DNA of 64,000 bases from positions 1 through 64,000 of the forward strand of contig NZ_LT703007.1 of the NCBI RefSeq assembly GCF_900149695.1, in the 5' to 3' direction. The translations under genes were made by a program, and so were the position numbers. Shown here piece by piece: positions 35,753 through 46,605 of this stretch. The stretch is from Anderseniella sp. Alg231-50. GTDB taxonomy: Bacteria > Pseudomonadota > Alphaproteobacteria > Rhizobiales > Aestuariivirgaceae. Every line of letters begins with the position of its first letter. The first letter of the stretch is position 1. Under the pieces are notes generated by a model that saw only the letters and a program-made list of their open reading frames with translations, ran no database searches and had not been told where the DNA came from.

Positions 35753-36643
35753 CTATTTTCTGCCAGCCAGATGCTTGATTATGCCTGAAAAATCAGTGTT
35801 TGCGCCGCCTTCATCCATAAACTCTTTGTAAAGCTCAAGTGCACGCGCGCCCATTGGAGTGAAGGTTTTCGAACTTTCCGCAGCTCCTTTGGCGAGATCG
35901 AGATCCTTGAACATCATGGCGGCGGCGAAACCGGGCTGGTAGTCACGGTTGGCCGGTGATGTCGGGACCGGACCTGGAACGGGGCAGTATGTGGTCATCG
36001 ACCAGCTCTGACCGGATGCCGTTGACGAGATATCAAAAAACCGCTGTGCATCCAGTCCCAGCCGTTCCGCCATCAGGAAGGCCTCACACGTGCCAATCAT
36101 TGAAATGGCGAGCAGCATATTGTTGCAGACCTTTGCCGCCTGGCCGTTTCCGGGGCCGCCGGCGTGGACAATATTCTTGCCCATGATGTCCAGGAACGGT
36201 TTGGCGCTTGCGAACGCGGGATCGCTGCCGCCGCACATGAACGTCAGTGTCCCGGCCGCAGCACCAGTCGTGCCACCGGACACCGGTGCGTCAAGCATCT
36301 GGTGACCTGCCGCGTCGGCCAGCGCAATCACGTCCCGCGCAGTCTCAACGTCGATTGTTGAACTGTCGATCATCAACGTACCGGGCTCACAAACAGAAAT
36401 CAGGCCATCATCACCGGTGTAGACATCCCTTACGTGCTTGCCGGCCGGCAACATGGTCACGACAACAGACGCGCCCGCAACAGCCGCCTTGATGCTGTCG
36501 GCGGCAACCCCGCCGGCCGACACAAATCGAGCCACACTGTCGGCAGAAAGATCAAACCCGCGAACCTCATGGCCCGCCTTGACCAGATTGTCCGCCATCG
36601 GGCCACCCATATTGCCCAGACCAATGAAACCGATACTCGCCAT
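35753..36643 (-). CDS. mmsB: 3-hydroxyisobutyrate dehydrogenase
   Basis: NAD-dependent oxidation of 3-hydroxyisobutyrate to methylmalonate semialdehyde in valine breakdown. 296 aa from the ATG at 36643, after AGAGAGG. Rossmann motif IGFIGLGNMGGPMADNL, substrate loop DAPVSGGTTGA (about 122-132) and catalytic Lys in GNGQAAKVCNNML (about 171-183). It shares the strand with the hydrolase and acyl-CoA dehydrogenase genes upstream, but a plus-strand gene lies between them. Confidence 0.9.
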   Translation of the reverse strand: MASIGFIGLGNMGGPMADNLVKAGHEVRGFDLSADSVARFVSAGGVAADSIKAAVAGASVVVTMLPAGKHVRDVYTGDDGLISVCEPGTLMIDSSTIDVETARDVIALADAAGHQMLDAPVSGGTTGAAAGTLTFMCGGSDPAFASAKPFLDIMGKNIVHAGGPGNGQAAKVCNNMLLAISMIGTCEAFLMAERLGLDAQRFFDISSTASGQSWSMTTYCPVPGPVPTSPANRDYQPGFAAAMMFKDLDLAKGAAESSKTFTPMGARALELYKEFMDEGGANTDFSGIIKHLAGRK

Positions 36644-36817
36644 GAAATGCTGCCTCTCTGAAAACACGTGCTTTGCTGTTGCGGTAACATCGCAAGTACT
36701 GACCGTGACATGCAAGAGGCATCACCCCCGCCGCAAGGTGTTTCACTGCAATGGTCTTGTGTTATCGAGAGGCAGGCTGATAAGACCGCGTTCAGCAGTA
36801 TTATTTCCGGATCCGCC

Positions 36818-37612
36818 ATGACCTCACGTTCTTATACATTCTCCCACGCCGTCGTGCGCAAACCCAGTGCCAGCATTGTTGATGGATTGCGCGCTGTCGA
36901 TACCGGTGTGCCGGACCTGGAGCGGTTCCGGCAAGACCATGCCCATTACGTGTCACTGCTGGCCTCAACGGGTGCTGCGGTGAGCGTACTTGAACCGCTT
37001 GATGACTATCCTGACTCCGTCTTTGTGGAAGATGCAGCCCTGTGCCTTCCGGAACTTGCAATTGCCATGCGGCCAGGCACACCGTCACGTGTCGGCGAAG
37101 CAGCGGTCATGGCCCCTGTTCTGTCGGAGTTTTACAGCGAAGTGGTCGCGATTGACGGGCCGGGGTTCATTGACGGTGGCGATGTGCTGGTGACAGAGCG
37201 GGAGATTCTTGTTGGGCGTTCAGCGCGGACCGATGCTGCCGGGATTGCCGAGCTGGCGCAAATAACCTCGCCCTGGGGATACACGGTACGGGAAGTTGAG
37301 ACGCCTGCCGGCGTGCTGCATTTCAAAACCGACTGTTCCCTGATGGACGAGGAAACGGTGCTGGCCACAAGCCGTTTGTCGGACACCGGATGTTTTGACG
37401 GATACAAGGTCATCAACACGGCAGATGGTGAGGACGCGGCCGCAAACGCCATCCGGTTCAACGGACTTGTCCTGATGCCGGCGGGTTTTCCAAAGACCGC
37501 GGCAAGACTTTCTGCAGCGGGATATGATGTTCGCGAAGTCGGCAACAGCGAGGCAGCAAAACTCGACGGCGGGATGTCATGCCTTTCCCTGCGGTTTTCC
37601 CCGCCTGCCTGA
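36818..37612 (+). CDS. Dimethylarginine dimethylaminohydrolase-like protein (amidinotransferase superfamily)
   Basis: 264 aa of the guanidine-modifying superfamily. Features: FVEDAALCLPELA (Asp/Glu substrate binding), RVGEAAVMAPVL, FIDGGDVLV, LHFKTDCSLMD (catalytic His) and DGGMSCLSLRF near the C-terminus (catalytic Cys). This layout matches DDAH, which hydrolyses methylated arginine to citrulline and dimethylamine. A related hydrolase of another guanidine compound is possible. It is on the opposite strand to the valine-catabolism genes on either side. Confidence 0.82.
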   Translation: MTSRSYTFSHAVVRKPSASIVDGLRAVDTGVPDLERFRQDHAHYVSLLASTGAAVSVLEPLDDYPDSVFVEDAALCLPELAIAMRPGTPSRVGEAAVMAPVLSEFYSEVVAIDGPGFIDGGDVLVTEREILVGRSARTDAAGIAELAQITSPWGYTVREVETPAGVLHFKTDCSLMDEETVLATSRLSDTGCFDGYKVINTADGEDAAANAIRFNGLVLMPAGFPKTAARLSAAGYDVREVGNSEAAKLDGGMSCLSLRFSPPA

Positions 37613-37649
37613 TCGCGGCGATCCGGCCCAGCCCGGCCTGGAAAATCGA

Positions 37650-38684
37650 TCAGACGGGTAATTCTTCAGACAACGGGTCAAAATAGGCGTTGATCTCGTC
37701 AGTCCTGACGGCGCTCAGGGATGCCGGCTGCCAATTGGGTGCCATGTCTTTGTCGATGACCACAGCACGGGTTCCTTCAAAGAAATCATGGCCGGTGAAT
37801 ATCCGATTGACGATGCGGTATTCCAGCCGCATGCAGGCGTTGAAATCCAACGTCAGCCCGTCCCGCAATTGCCGGTGGCATATCTTGAGGCTCGTTGGCG
37901 ACTTCAGCACCATGATGTCCGCCTGCTTCTGAGCCCACTCCGACGGGTCCGACCTGAGGCTCTCGAAGACATCATCTGCAGAGTTCTGCAGGAAATGCCG
38001 GTCAATCGCCCCGCGGTGACGCCCGAAGGTTTCCGGATCAATGGGAACGGCGTATTGCTCAATGGCTTCATCGACGTCGGCGAACGACCGGAGCGCCCGT
38101 TTCAGGTCCGGCAACTTCTGTTTTGGAACGAAATGCGTACCGACGCCTGCATATACGGCGTCCCCGGCTTTCAGCCGTGCGCCGGTCAAGCCCATATACA
38201 TGCCGGTTTCACCGGGACAGCGCGGCAGGAAGTAGGTTCCCCCGACATCGGGAAACAGTCCGATCCCGGTTTCCGGCATCGCGAAGGTGGTGGCCTCCGT
38301 GACGATGCGGTGCGAACCATGCACGGACACGCCGACGCCGCCGCCCATCACGATGCCGTCCAGCAATGCGATATAGGGTTTGGGATAATGCTTGATGTAG
38401 GTGTTGAGCAGGTATTCCTCGCGGTAGAAATCGAGGAATTGCGGGTCCATCGCCAGGCCCCACTCATACAACTGGCGAATGTCGCCGCCGGCGCAAAATG
38501 CCTTGTCACCGGCACCTTCGATAACAATGCGCTTCACGCCGCGATCGGTCTCCCAGGCGCGCAGTTGAGCATCCAGGGCACGGACCATGCCGACGGTCAG
38601 CGCATTCAGCGCCCGCTCGCGATTGAGCGTTACGATCCCGACCCGGCCTTCCCGGGAAAAGATGATCTCGTTTGAAGTCGTCAT
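37650..38684 (-). CDS. 3-hydroxyisobutyryl-CoA hydrolase (crotonase superfamily)
   Basis: 344 aa. Crotonase fold: CAGGDIRQLYEWG (about 65-77, oxyanion hole), GIVMGGGVGVSVHGSHR, then MPETGIGLFPDVGGTYFLPR with the Glu and Asp characteristic of HIBCH rather than hydratases. It cleaves 3-hydroxyisobutyryl-CoA in valine degradation. The acyl-CoA dehydrogenase gene lies 28 bases upstream on the same strand, so both are likely one transcript. Confidence 0.9.
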   Translation of the reverse strand: MTTSNEIIFSREGRVGIVTLNRERALNALTVGMVRALDAQLRAWETDRGVKRIVIEGAGDKAFCAGGDIRQLYEWGLAMDPQFLDFYREEYLLNTYIKHYPKPYIALLDGIVMGGGVGVSVHGSHRIVTEATTFAMPETGIGLFPDVGGTYFLPRCPGETGMYMGLTGARLKAGDAVYAGVGTHFVPKQKLPDLKRALRSFADVDEAIEQYAVPIDPETFGRHRGAIDRHFLQNSADDVFESLRSDPSEWAQKQADIMVLKSPTSLKICHRQLRDGLTLDFNACMRLEYRIVNRIFTGHDFFEGTRAVVIDKDMAPNWQPASLSAVRTDEINAYFDPLSEELPV

Positions 38685-38712
38685 CGGCGGTCACAAACCA
38701 ATCTATGCAAAA

Positions 38713-39852
38713 CTACTGCCGCAGCATGTCGCGTGAAATGATCAGTCGCATGATTTCATTGGTGCCTTCAAGAATTTGATGAACACGCAGGTCGCGAAGA
38801 TAGCGCTCCACCGGATAGTCCTGCAGATACCCGTAACCGCCAAACATCTGCAATGCGTCATTGACCACCTGAAAGCCTGTATCCGTTGCCTTGCGTTTCG
38901 CCATGGCTGCAAACCTTGTGGCCTCGGGGTGCTTGTCATTTACCTTCTGGGCAGCGGCGTAAAGCAGGATTCGGGCGGATTCGAGTTCTGTCTGCATGTC
39001 GGCCAGCCGGAACTGCAAGGCCTGAAATTCGGAGATCGCCTTGCCGAAGGCTTTTCTGGTTTTCATATAGTCAATGGCATGATCAATGCAGGCTTGCGCG
39101 CCGCCGATCGAGCAAGCGCCGATGTTCAGCCTGCCGCCATCCAGGCCTGCCATGGCGATCCGGAAACCATTGCCCTCTCCGCCGATCAGGTTTTCAACCG
39201 GTACGCGGCAGTTGTCGAAATTCACCTGTGCTGTCGGCTGTGAGTGCCAACCCAGCTTTTTCTCGTTGGCGCCGAAACTCAGGCCCTCGGTGCCATCCTC
39301 TATCATGATGCAAGAGATACCGTTCGGAGTGTCATCTCCGGTGCGCACCATGGTCAGGTAAAGATCATTGGCCCCTGCCCCGGAGATGAACGCCTTGGAC
39401 CCGTTCAGCACATAGTGGTCACCGTCTTTCACCGCCCTGGTGCGCAGCGCTGCCGCGTCGGACCCGGATCCGGGTTCGGTCAGGCAGTAGCTTGAAATCT
39501 TGTTCATGGCCGTCATGTCCGGCAGAAACTTTTGGCGCTGGGCCTCGTTCCCGAAACTGTCAATCATCCAGGCCGCCATATTGTGAATTGAGATGAAGGC
39601 GGCCGTTGAAGGACAGGCCCTGGACAGCTCTTCAAAGATAAGTACGGAGTCGAGTCGCGACAGGTTTGACCCGCCAACATCATTCTTCACATACAGACCG
39701 CCAAACCCCAGCGCCGCCGTCTGTACAATCGTGTCGCGCGGGAAGATGTGTTCAGCATCCCACTTCGCAGCATGAGGAGCCATTTCATCCGCTGCAAAGG
39801 ATGCTGCGAGATCGCGAATGGCGCGTTGCTCTTCTGTCGGCTCGAAATTCAC
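38713..39852 (-). CDS. Acyl-CoA dehydrogenase, probably isobutyryl-CoA dehydrogenase
   Basis: FAD enzyme of 379 aa. The start is taken as GTG at 39852 (VNFEPTEEQRAIRDL) with GAGG upstream; a longer frame to 40137 was rejected. Features: CLTEPGSGSDAAALRTRA, QMFGGYGYLQDYPVERYLRD and EGTNEIMRLIISRDM. The hydrolase that follows strongly suggests isobutyryl-CoA as substrate, though branched-chain acyl-CoA in general cannot be excluded. Confidence 0.87.
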   Translation of the reverse strand: MNFEPTEEQRAIRDLAASFAADEMAPHAAKWDAEHIFPRDTIVQTAALGFGGLYVKNDVGGSNLSRLDSVLIFEELSRACPSTAAFISIHNMAAWMIDSFGNEAQRQKFLPDMTAMNKISSYCLTEPGSGSDAAALRTRAVKDGDHYVLNGSKAFISGAGANDLYLTMVRTGDDTPNGISCIMIEDGTEGLSFGANEKKLGWHSQPTAQVNFDNCRVPVENLIGGEGNGFRIAMAGLDGGRLNIGACSIGGAQACIDHAIDYMKTRKAFGKAISEFQALQFRLADMQTELESARILLYAAAQKVNDKHPEATRFAAMAKRKATDTGFQVVNDALQMFGGYGYLQDYPVERYLRDLRVHQILEGTNEIMRLIISRDMLRQ

Positions 39853-39959
39853 TGTTTTGACCTCAGCGCTTGTGGTTTCCACTATATGACGTTGATAGAG
39901 CCGCACAGCCCAAACGGTCAACATGACTAGCGACTGACAGACACATGGTGCATAGTTGA

Positions 39960-41039
<1,080 letters not shown>

Positions 41040-41057
41040 TCTCACAGGGAATTTACA

Positions 41058-41423
41058 ATGGACACCAACGTTTTCAGATTGCTTCCAGGCGGTGATCCCG
41101 TTTCCGGCATGCAACCGTCAGACCTGACGCCAGCGGACACCTTCACCTCGGAAGACCACACGGAGCTCAACCACACGTTCTTTGCTACTCCTGACGAGTC
41201 CGTGCTTTCAGGTGTCTGGGAGTGTGCACCGTGTCGCGAAGAGATCGACAGCTATCCGGTACATGAAATGATGACGGTGATTTCAGGATCGGTGACCGTG
41301 ACCAATGCCGAAGGCAATGCGGAGACTTTCACAGCCGGTGATACATTTTACATTGCCAAGGGTGCAAAGTGCACCTGGCACATCAAGGAGACGCTGAGAA
41401 AATTCTACATGATTGTGGAATGA
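41058..41423 (+). CDS. Cupin domain protein
   Basis: 121 aa, single cupin barrel of the cupin_3 (DUF861) type: WECAPCREEIDSYPVHEMMT and GDTFYIAKGAKCTWHIKETL. The expected cupin metal-site residues are only partly present. It may be co-transcribed with hemB (18 bases apart) or with nothing. Function unknown; related proteins bind small carboxylates or act as storage-type folds. Confidence 0.82.
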   Translation: MDTNVFRLLPGGDPVSGMQPSDLTPADTFTSEDHTELNHTFFATPDESVLSGVWECAPCREEIDSYPVHEMMTVISGSVTVTNAEGNAETFTAGDTFYIAKGAKCTWHIKETLRKFYMIVE

Positions 41424-41433
41424 CGCAGCCACG

Positions 41434-42561
41434 TCATACGGGAAACTCGTCCACCGTGGCGTAATCCAGCTCGCCGAGGCCGTTGAAGTCGGTGCGCAGG
41501 GCATTGGAGTAGGCTCCCATCCAGCCAAACATCACATAGTCACCTTCATCAATTGCGTCCGGCAACTCGATTTTCGCCGGCAAGGTGTCGAGGCTGTCGC
41601 AGGTCGGGCCGAAAATGGTGAAAGCACGGCCTGCACCGTCAAACCGTGACCCGTCCGATTTGAACGCGGTTGCAGGCGGCGAGATGCCGGAGAATTTTAT
41701 CTCGTTCATCGAACCGTAAATGCCATCGTTCAGATACAGGCTGTTTTCCTTGCGCAAATGCACCTGTGCAATGGTGGCACCCCCGGTCCACGCCAAAGCG
41801 GATCCCGGTTCACAGTTCAGATTCACATCGCTCATGTGCATAGCCTTTGCTGCCTCGATAGCTGCGAAGAAATCTTCCAGCTTGCGCTCCCTCGGCATCA
41901 ACACCGATGGATACCCGCCGCCAAGGTTTGCGTATTTGAGCAAAACACCGGCAGCCTCCGCACACCCTGCCCCCATTGCCATTGCCTCGCCCCAGGCTTC
42001 CGGGTTCGGAGCCTGCCAGCCCACATGCATTGCCACTGCCACGTCGAACCCCAGCTCCCCGACACGCCGCATGAGACTTGTTGCGGTTTGGCCGTCACAA
42101 CCGAACTTGGAATTCAGGTCGACGGCGGAGTCCGGATTGGCCTTGGCGATGCGCACTTCAATGGTGCAGTCGCGGCCGCAGATATCGGCCAGCTTGGCCA
42201 GTTCCCTGTCATGATCGACAACGAAGTCGCGGACACCGAGATGCTTGTAGGCGGCAGTAATGTCGGCGCGTGACTTGACCGGATGATTGAACGCACAATG
42301 CGCATCACCCAATTGGTCACGCACCAGATTGATTTCTGCAATCGAGGCGACATCAAAACCCTTCACACCACCCTCGACCAGCCAGTGCAGGACTGAGGGA
42401 TGCGGGTTTGCCTTCACCGCGTAATGGACATCGCCTGGAAAACCCGTGGCAAACCGTTCCGCCTCGTTACGGAAAGCGGCCGGACAAAAGCACATGACAG
42501 GTTGATCCGGTGCTGTCGATGCCAGCAACTCATCGACAGACCGGTAGTGAGGTAATGTCAT
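41434..42561 (-). CDS. Ornithine/diaminopimelate-type decarboxylase (group IV, ODC-like)
   Basis: PLP enzyme with the alanine-racemase barrel, 375 aa from the ATG at 42561. PLP lysine in VHYAVKANPHPS (about residues 46-57), Gly loop YANLGGGYPSVLMPRER, substrate-end motif FGPTCDSLDTLP (the ornithine/lysine decarboxylase signature). It probably makes putrescine or cadaverine. The next gene on the strand, 13 bases upstream, is a beta-hydroxyacid dehydrogenase. Confidence 0.85.
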   Translation of the reverse strand: MTLPHYRSVDELLASTAPDQPVMCFCPAAFRNEAERFATGFPGDVHYAVKANPHPSVLHWLVEGGVKGFDVASIAEINLVRDQLGDAHCAFNHPVKSRADITAAYKHLGVRDFVVDHDRELAKLADICGRDCTIEVRIAKANPDSAVDLNSKFGCDGQTATSLMRRVGELGFDVAVAMHVGWQAPNPEAWGEAMAMGAGCAEAAGVLLKYANLGGGYPSVLMPRERKLEDFFAAIEAAKAMHMSDVNLNCEPGSALAWTGGATIAQVHLRKENSLYLNDGIYGSMNEIKFSGISPPATAFKSDGSRFDGAGRAFTIFGPTCDSLDTLPAKIELPDAIDEGDYVMFGWMGAYSNALRTDFNGLGELDYATVDEFPV

Positions 42562-42574
42562 GGAGCGCGAGGCC

Positions 42575-43453
42575 TTACTTGTCTTTGTCGAGCAGTGCGA
42601 TGAGGCTGGACGTATCCCAGCGACCGCCGCCCATAGCCTGGACCCGCGAATAGAACTGGTCAACCAGGGCGGCAACCGGCAGGTGCGACTTGTTGTTGCG
42701 TGCCTCTCCCAGGCAGATGCCCAGGTCCTTGCGCATCCAGTCCACTGCAAAACCGAACTCGAACTCGCTCGCGATCATGGTCTTGTAACGGTTTTCCATC
42801 TGCCAGCTGCCGGCAGCGCCCTTGGAAATGACATCGACTACCGCTTCCATGTCGAGGCCGGCGTTCTTGCCGAAATGAATGGCTTCGGACAGGCCCTGCA
42901 CGAGGCCGGCAATGGCAATCTGATTGCACATCTTCGCCAGCTGACCAGCGCCGGGTCCGCCCAGCAGCCGACAGCTTTTGGAAAAACAGTCGATAAGGCT
43001 TTCCGCCTTGTCATAGTCGGCCTGTTCGCCGCCGCACATCACCGTCAGCGCGCCATTCTCGGCACCGGCCTGTCCGCCGGAAACCGGAGCGTCCACGAAG
43101 CCGATACCCTGAGCCGCTGCGGCAGCCTGCAGTTCCCGGGCCACATCTGCGGATGCGGTCGTATGGTCCACAAACACGGCACCTTCCTTCATGGACTGAA
43201 ATGCGCCATCCGGACCTGTCGTGACAGAACGCAAGTCGTCATCATTGCCGACGCAGGCAAAAACAAAGTCAGCGCCTTCTGCCGCCTGCTTCGGTGTCAA
43301 TGCATGCGAACCGCCATGCTCGGTAACCCATTTTTCAGCCTTGGCGGTTGTACGGTTGTAGACAACCACATCATGGCCCCCCTTGGAGACCAGATACCCT
43401 GCCATGGGATACCCCATCACACCCAGACCGATCCATGCTGTACGAACGCCCAT
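42575..43453 (-). CDS. Beta-hydroxyacid dehydrogenase family protein (NAD-binding)
   Basis: 292 aa, related to 3-hydroxyisobutyrate dehydrogenase. Rossmann motif TAWIGLGVMGYPMAGYL, DAPVSGGQAGAENGALTV substrate loop (about 121-138) and catalytic Lys in GAGQLAKMCNQI. It differs clearly from the mmsB product in this window. Its substrate is unknown; being tandem with the ODC-like gene, a role in polyamine or amino acid side metabolism is possible. Confidence 0.85.
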   Translation of the reverse strand: MGVRTAWIGLGVMGYPMAGYLVSKGGHDVVVYNRTTAKAEKWVTEHGGSHALTPKQAAEGADFVFACVGNDDDLRSVTTGPDGAFQSMKEGAVFVDHTTASADVARELQAAAAAQGIGFVDAPVSGGQAGAENGALTVMCGGEQADYDKAESLIDCFSKSCRLLGGPGAGQLAKMCNQIAIAGLVQGLSEAIHFGKNAGLDMEAVVDVISKGAAGSWQMENRYKTMIASEFEFGFAVDWMRKDLGICLGEARNNKSHLPVAALVDQFYSRVQAMGGGRWDTSSLIALLDKDK

Positions 43454-43591
43454 GCCTCAAAACCCTTTCAAGTAAATCCGGCGCAAATCCCGGTTATTCA
43501 GAAATTGCTCCAACTGTTAGATTGATTGCTATTGGTATTCGCTTTAAGCCAGCCGTTCAATCCACATGACATGTCAGTTTCAGCAGGCAGG

Positions 43592-44812
43592 ATGACAATC
43601 ACTTTTGAAGACATAGAACGCGCCGCCACAGCCATTGCCGGCAAGGTACCCCGGACGCCGATTGTGCGGGCCTCCGCCTTGTCCGAGCAGACCGGTGCCA
43701 ATGTAATGTTGAAGCTGGAAACACTGCAGACAACCAACGCATTCAAAGTGCGTGGGGCCTTGAACAAACTTCTGTCGCTTACACCGGATGAGCGAAAGCG
43801 CGGCGTCATTGCCCTGTCAGCAGGCAACCATGCACAGGCAGTTGCCTTTCATGCGACCCAACTCGGAATACCGGCGACCATCGTGATGCCGGAAACAACG
43901 CCGTGGACCAAAGTGGAGCGCACCAGCCAGTTTGGCGGGACAGTTGAATTGGCCGGCGAAACACTCGCTGAAGCTCGCGATCATCTCAACAGCCTCATTG
44001 AAAAGCACGGCCTTGTGCTGGTCCATCCATACAATGATCCACTGGTCATGGCCGGTCAGGGCACGGTCGCGCTGGAAATGCTGGCAGACGCACCGGACCT
44101 CGACACCCTGCTTGTCCCGATCGGCGGTGGCGGACTGATCAGCGGCATGGCGGTGGCTGCGCGGCAAATCAAGCCGGATATCAAGATCATCGGCGTTGAA
44201 ATCGAGCGCTACCCATCCATGCATGCAGCGATCAACGATACCGGGGCTGCATCCGGCGGTTCCACACTGGCGGAAGGCATCGCAGTTCGCGATGTGGGCG
44301 AGCTGGCAGTCGAGGTGTGTCGGAAGCTTGTCGATGACATTGTACTGGTCAGTGAAGCTGCGGTGGAAAAAGCCGTCGCCACCCTGCTGTCACAGGAAAA
44401 ACTGCTGGCAGAAGGTGCCGGTGCAGCCGGCGTAGCTGCTCTGTTGCAGGATTCTGGCCGTTGGCAAGGCAGCAATGTCGGACTGGTGATTTGTGGCGGC
44501 AACATCGATCAGCGGATGCTGGCGTCCCTGATCGTACGCGAACTTGGCCGTGACAAACGGGTGGTTTCGCTCAGGTTCCGCATTGAAGACAGGCCCGGTG
44601 TTCTGGGTCTCATTTCATCGGCGCTCGGCGAACAGAAAGCCAATATTCTGGAAGTCCACCACCAGCGCAACTTTCTTGATGTGCCTGCCAAAGGCGCGGT
44701 GCTGGAAATCACCATCGAGACGCGCGGGCCGAAGCATGCGGATGAGATCATCGCCTTCATGCGCAAACAGCCATACATAGCAAACGTATCCCAGTTCGGC
44801 GCCGGTGAGTAA
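43592..44812 (+). CDS. Threonine ammonia-lyase with C-terminal ACT domain
   Basis: 406 aa. Fold type II PLP lyase: PLP Lys in LQTTNAFKVRGALNKL (about 42-57), SAGNHAQAVAF, GGGGLISGMA and NIDQRML. A C-terminal ACT-like domain (FRIEDRPGVLGLISSAL) is attached, as in the TdcB/IlvA-like catabolic-biosynthetic enzyme group; it should bind an amino acid effector. Start ATG 43592; a start at 43571 is possible. Makes 2-oxobutanoate, feeding isoleucine synthesis. Confidence 0.9.
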   Translation: MTITFEDIERAATAIAGKVPRTPIVRASALSEQTGANVMLKLETLQTTNAFKVRGALNKLLSLTPDERKRGVIALSAGNHAQAVAFHATQLGIPATIVMPETTPWTKVERTSQFGGTVELAGETLAEARDHLNSLIEKHGLVLVHPYNDPLVMAGQGTVALEMLADAPDLDTLLVPIGGGGLISGMAVAARQIKPDIKIIGVEIERYPSMHAAINDTGAASGGSTLAEGIAVRDVGELAVEVCRKLVDDIVLVSEAAVEKAVATLLSQEKLLAEGAGAAGVAALLQDSGRWQGSNVGLVICGGNIDQRMLASLIVRELGRDKRVVSLRFRIEDRPGVLGLISSALGEQKANILEVHHQRNFLDVPAKGAVLEITIETRGPKHADEIIAFMRKQPYIANVSQFGAGE

Positions 44813-44833
44813 AGTCACAGACAGCATGATTGC

Positions 44834-44897
44834 ATTGTTGACAATCAAAGCTGCGCATTTAACCCTTGCACCAAAGTCGGTAATTGTTTGTACAATT
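44834..44897. promoter_or_regulatory. Two palindromes upstream of bpt
   Basis: ATTGT-TG-ACAAT lies at 44834-44845, which also contains TTGACA as a possible -35, and AATTGT-TTGT-ACAATT at 44882-44897. Both are perfect and share the core TTGT/ACAA, which suggests sites for one regulator. This is in the leader region of the aminoacyl transferase gene. Confidence 0.4.
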
Positions 44898-44938
44898 GTT
44901 TATCTGAAACCACACCAAGACAAACGGAATGCCAGACC

Positions 44939-45709
44939 TTGAGTGTTGAGCGCCGAAATTTCCCGCAGTTTTTCATAACTGCACCGGCACCCTGCCCTTA
45001 TCTCGAAGGCCAGCAGGAGCGCAAGGTATTCACGCATCTGATTAATGCGGATGCGCGCCAGCTGCACGACACACTGGCGCAAGGCGGTTTCCGGCGATCC
45101 CAGAACATCGCCTATCGCCCTGCTTGCGACGGATGTGCCGCGTGCGTTTCGGTGCGTGTTCCGGTATCCCGGTTTGAGTGGACCAAATCATTTCGCAAGC
45201 TGTTACGCCGCAACCGCCATATCGTCGGCAATACCATGCCGGCGAAAGCCACAGCCGAACAGTATGCCGTGTTCAGGCGCTACATCGACGAACGCCACGG
45301 CAGCGGAGGCATGTCTGACATGTCCATGATGGACTATTCGGCCATGGTCGATGAAAGCTTTGTCGACACGCGCCTGATCGAATACCGGCTTGCCGCGCAG
45401 CCGACACTGTCGGGTCCCGACGGGCGCAAGGGCGAACTTGTCGCCACAGCGCTGACCGACATTCTGGAAGACGGCCTGTCGATGATTTATTCATTTTTCG
45501 CGCCGGAATATGCGGCCAGCAGTTTCGGCACTTATATGGTCCTGGATCATATCGAACGGGCAGAACGCGCCGGTCTGCCCTACGTGTATCTGGGGTATTG
45601 GGTCGAGGGTTCGCAGAAAATGGATTACAAGGCCCGCTTCCTCCCCCAGGAGCGTCTGAGCCAGACAGGCTGGTTGTTGCATCAACGGCGAGACAAAGAA
45701 CACAAATGA
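44939..45709 (+). CDS. bpt: Aspartate/glutamate leucyltransferase (Bpt/Ate family)
   Basis: Adds Leu from Leu-tRNA to N-terminal Asp or Glu of proteins, making them N-degron substrates for ClpAP. 256 aa if TTG at 44939 is the start; no ATG fits, and TTG at 44888 and a GTG close by are options. Family motifs: [35 protein letters not shown] (Cys-rich), [10 protein letters not shown] and [18 protein letters not shown]. It overlaps the next gene by four bases. Confidence 0.92.
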   Translation: MSVERRNFPQFFITAPAPCPYLEGQQERKVFTHLINADARQLHDTLAQGGFRRSQNIAYRPACDGCAACVSVRVPVSRFEWTKSFRKLLRRNRHIVGNTMPAKATAEQYAVFRRYIDERHGSGGMSDMSMMDYSAMVDESFVDTRLIEYRLAAQPTLSGPDGRKGELVATALTDILEDGLSMIYSFFAPEYAASSFGTYMVLDHIERAERAGLPYVYLGYWVEGSQKMDYKARFLPQERLSQTGWLLHQRRDKEHK

Positions 45710-46605
45710 CAACTACTGTCGCTCCTGTGTCCCGATTATCTCCGGAAAGAGGCATCGCCCTGTCCTTTTTGGGCGGTTTGCTGCTTTCGTTTGATGTGCC
45801 ATTGCTCAAACTGTCAGGAGCAGACACCTGGACGATCATCTATGTGCGCGGCACAATGCTGTTTATTGCATTGTTCCTGTTCTGGCTTTTCACCAACAGG
45901 TTGCGGGAAAACAAGACACGCTTCATCAATGGGAAAACCGGATATGTAATTGCTGTTCTGGCCGGGGTCGCAAACATCATGTTTGTTGCCTCCATCAGCC
46001 TGACTTCAGTTGCAAATGTTGTCTTCATATTGGCCTTCAACCCGATGTTTGCCGGAGTGCTGGGCTGGCTTTTCCTCAAGGAACGCCTCGGCCCTGCCAC
46101 CTGGATTGCCATAGCATGTTCACTATCGGGCGTGATGCTGATCGTGGCGGAGGGATTGCAACTCGGGACCTGGCAAGGCGACCTGCTGGCGTTGGGCGTT
46201 GCATTGATCATGGCAGCTTCCCTGACCATCATCCGCTATTCAGGCACCAATCAATCTCTTAGTGCGGGTGCCGGACATCTGATGTCGGCTATTTTTGCCG
46301 CTCCATTTGCGGTCCCGGGCAGCCTTACTGCCGCCGGATGGGGCTGGTTGTCGATCAACGGACTTCTGGTGACGCCGGCTGCAACTGCGTTTCTGATGAT
46401 TGGCCCGAGATATGTGGCGGCCGCCATTGTGGCCATGTTCTTCCTGCTTGAAACAGTCCTCACTCCAATCTGGATGTGGGCAATATTTTCAGAAATGCCG
46501 AGCACCCTTTCGCTGATCGGCGGCGCCATTGTTATAGCGTCCCTGGCCGGTCACACCCTGTGGCGGTTCAAAACGAAACGCGACCGCGCATCTGTGCCAC
46601 AATGA
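45706..46605 (+). CDS. EamA/DMT-family transporter
   Basis: 299 aa, ten predicted helices in two EamA repeats (about 15-150 and 160-290). Repeat motifs include [23 protein letters not shown] and the later [20 protein letters not shown] region. Its ATG overlaps the bpt stop (ATGA), so the two are translationally coupled. It exports an unknown small metabolite or amino acid-type compound. Confidence 0.85.
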   Translation: MTTTVAPVSRLSPERGIALSFLGGLLLSFDVPLLKLSGADTWTIIYVRGTMLFIALFLFWLFTNRLRENKTRFINGKTGYVIAVLAGVANIMFVASISLTSVANVVFILAFNPMFAGVLGWLFLKERLGPATWIAIACSLSGVMLIVAEGLQLGTWQGDLLALGVALIMAASLTIIRYSGTNQSLSAGAGHLMSAIFAAPFAVPGSLTAAGWGWLSINGLLVTPAATAFLMIGPRYVAAAIVAMFFLLETVLTPIWMWAIFSEMPSTLSLIGGAIVIASLAGHTLWRFKTKRDRASVPQ

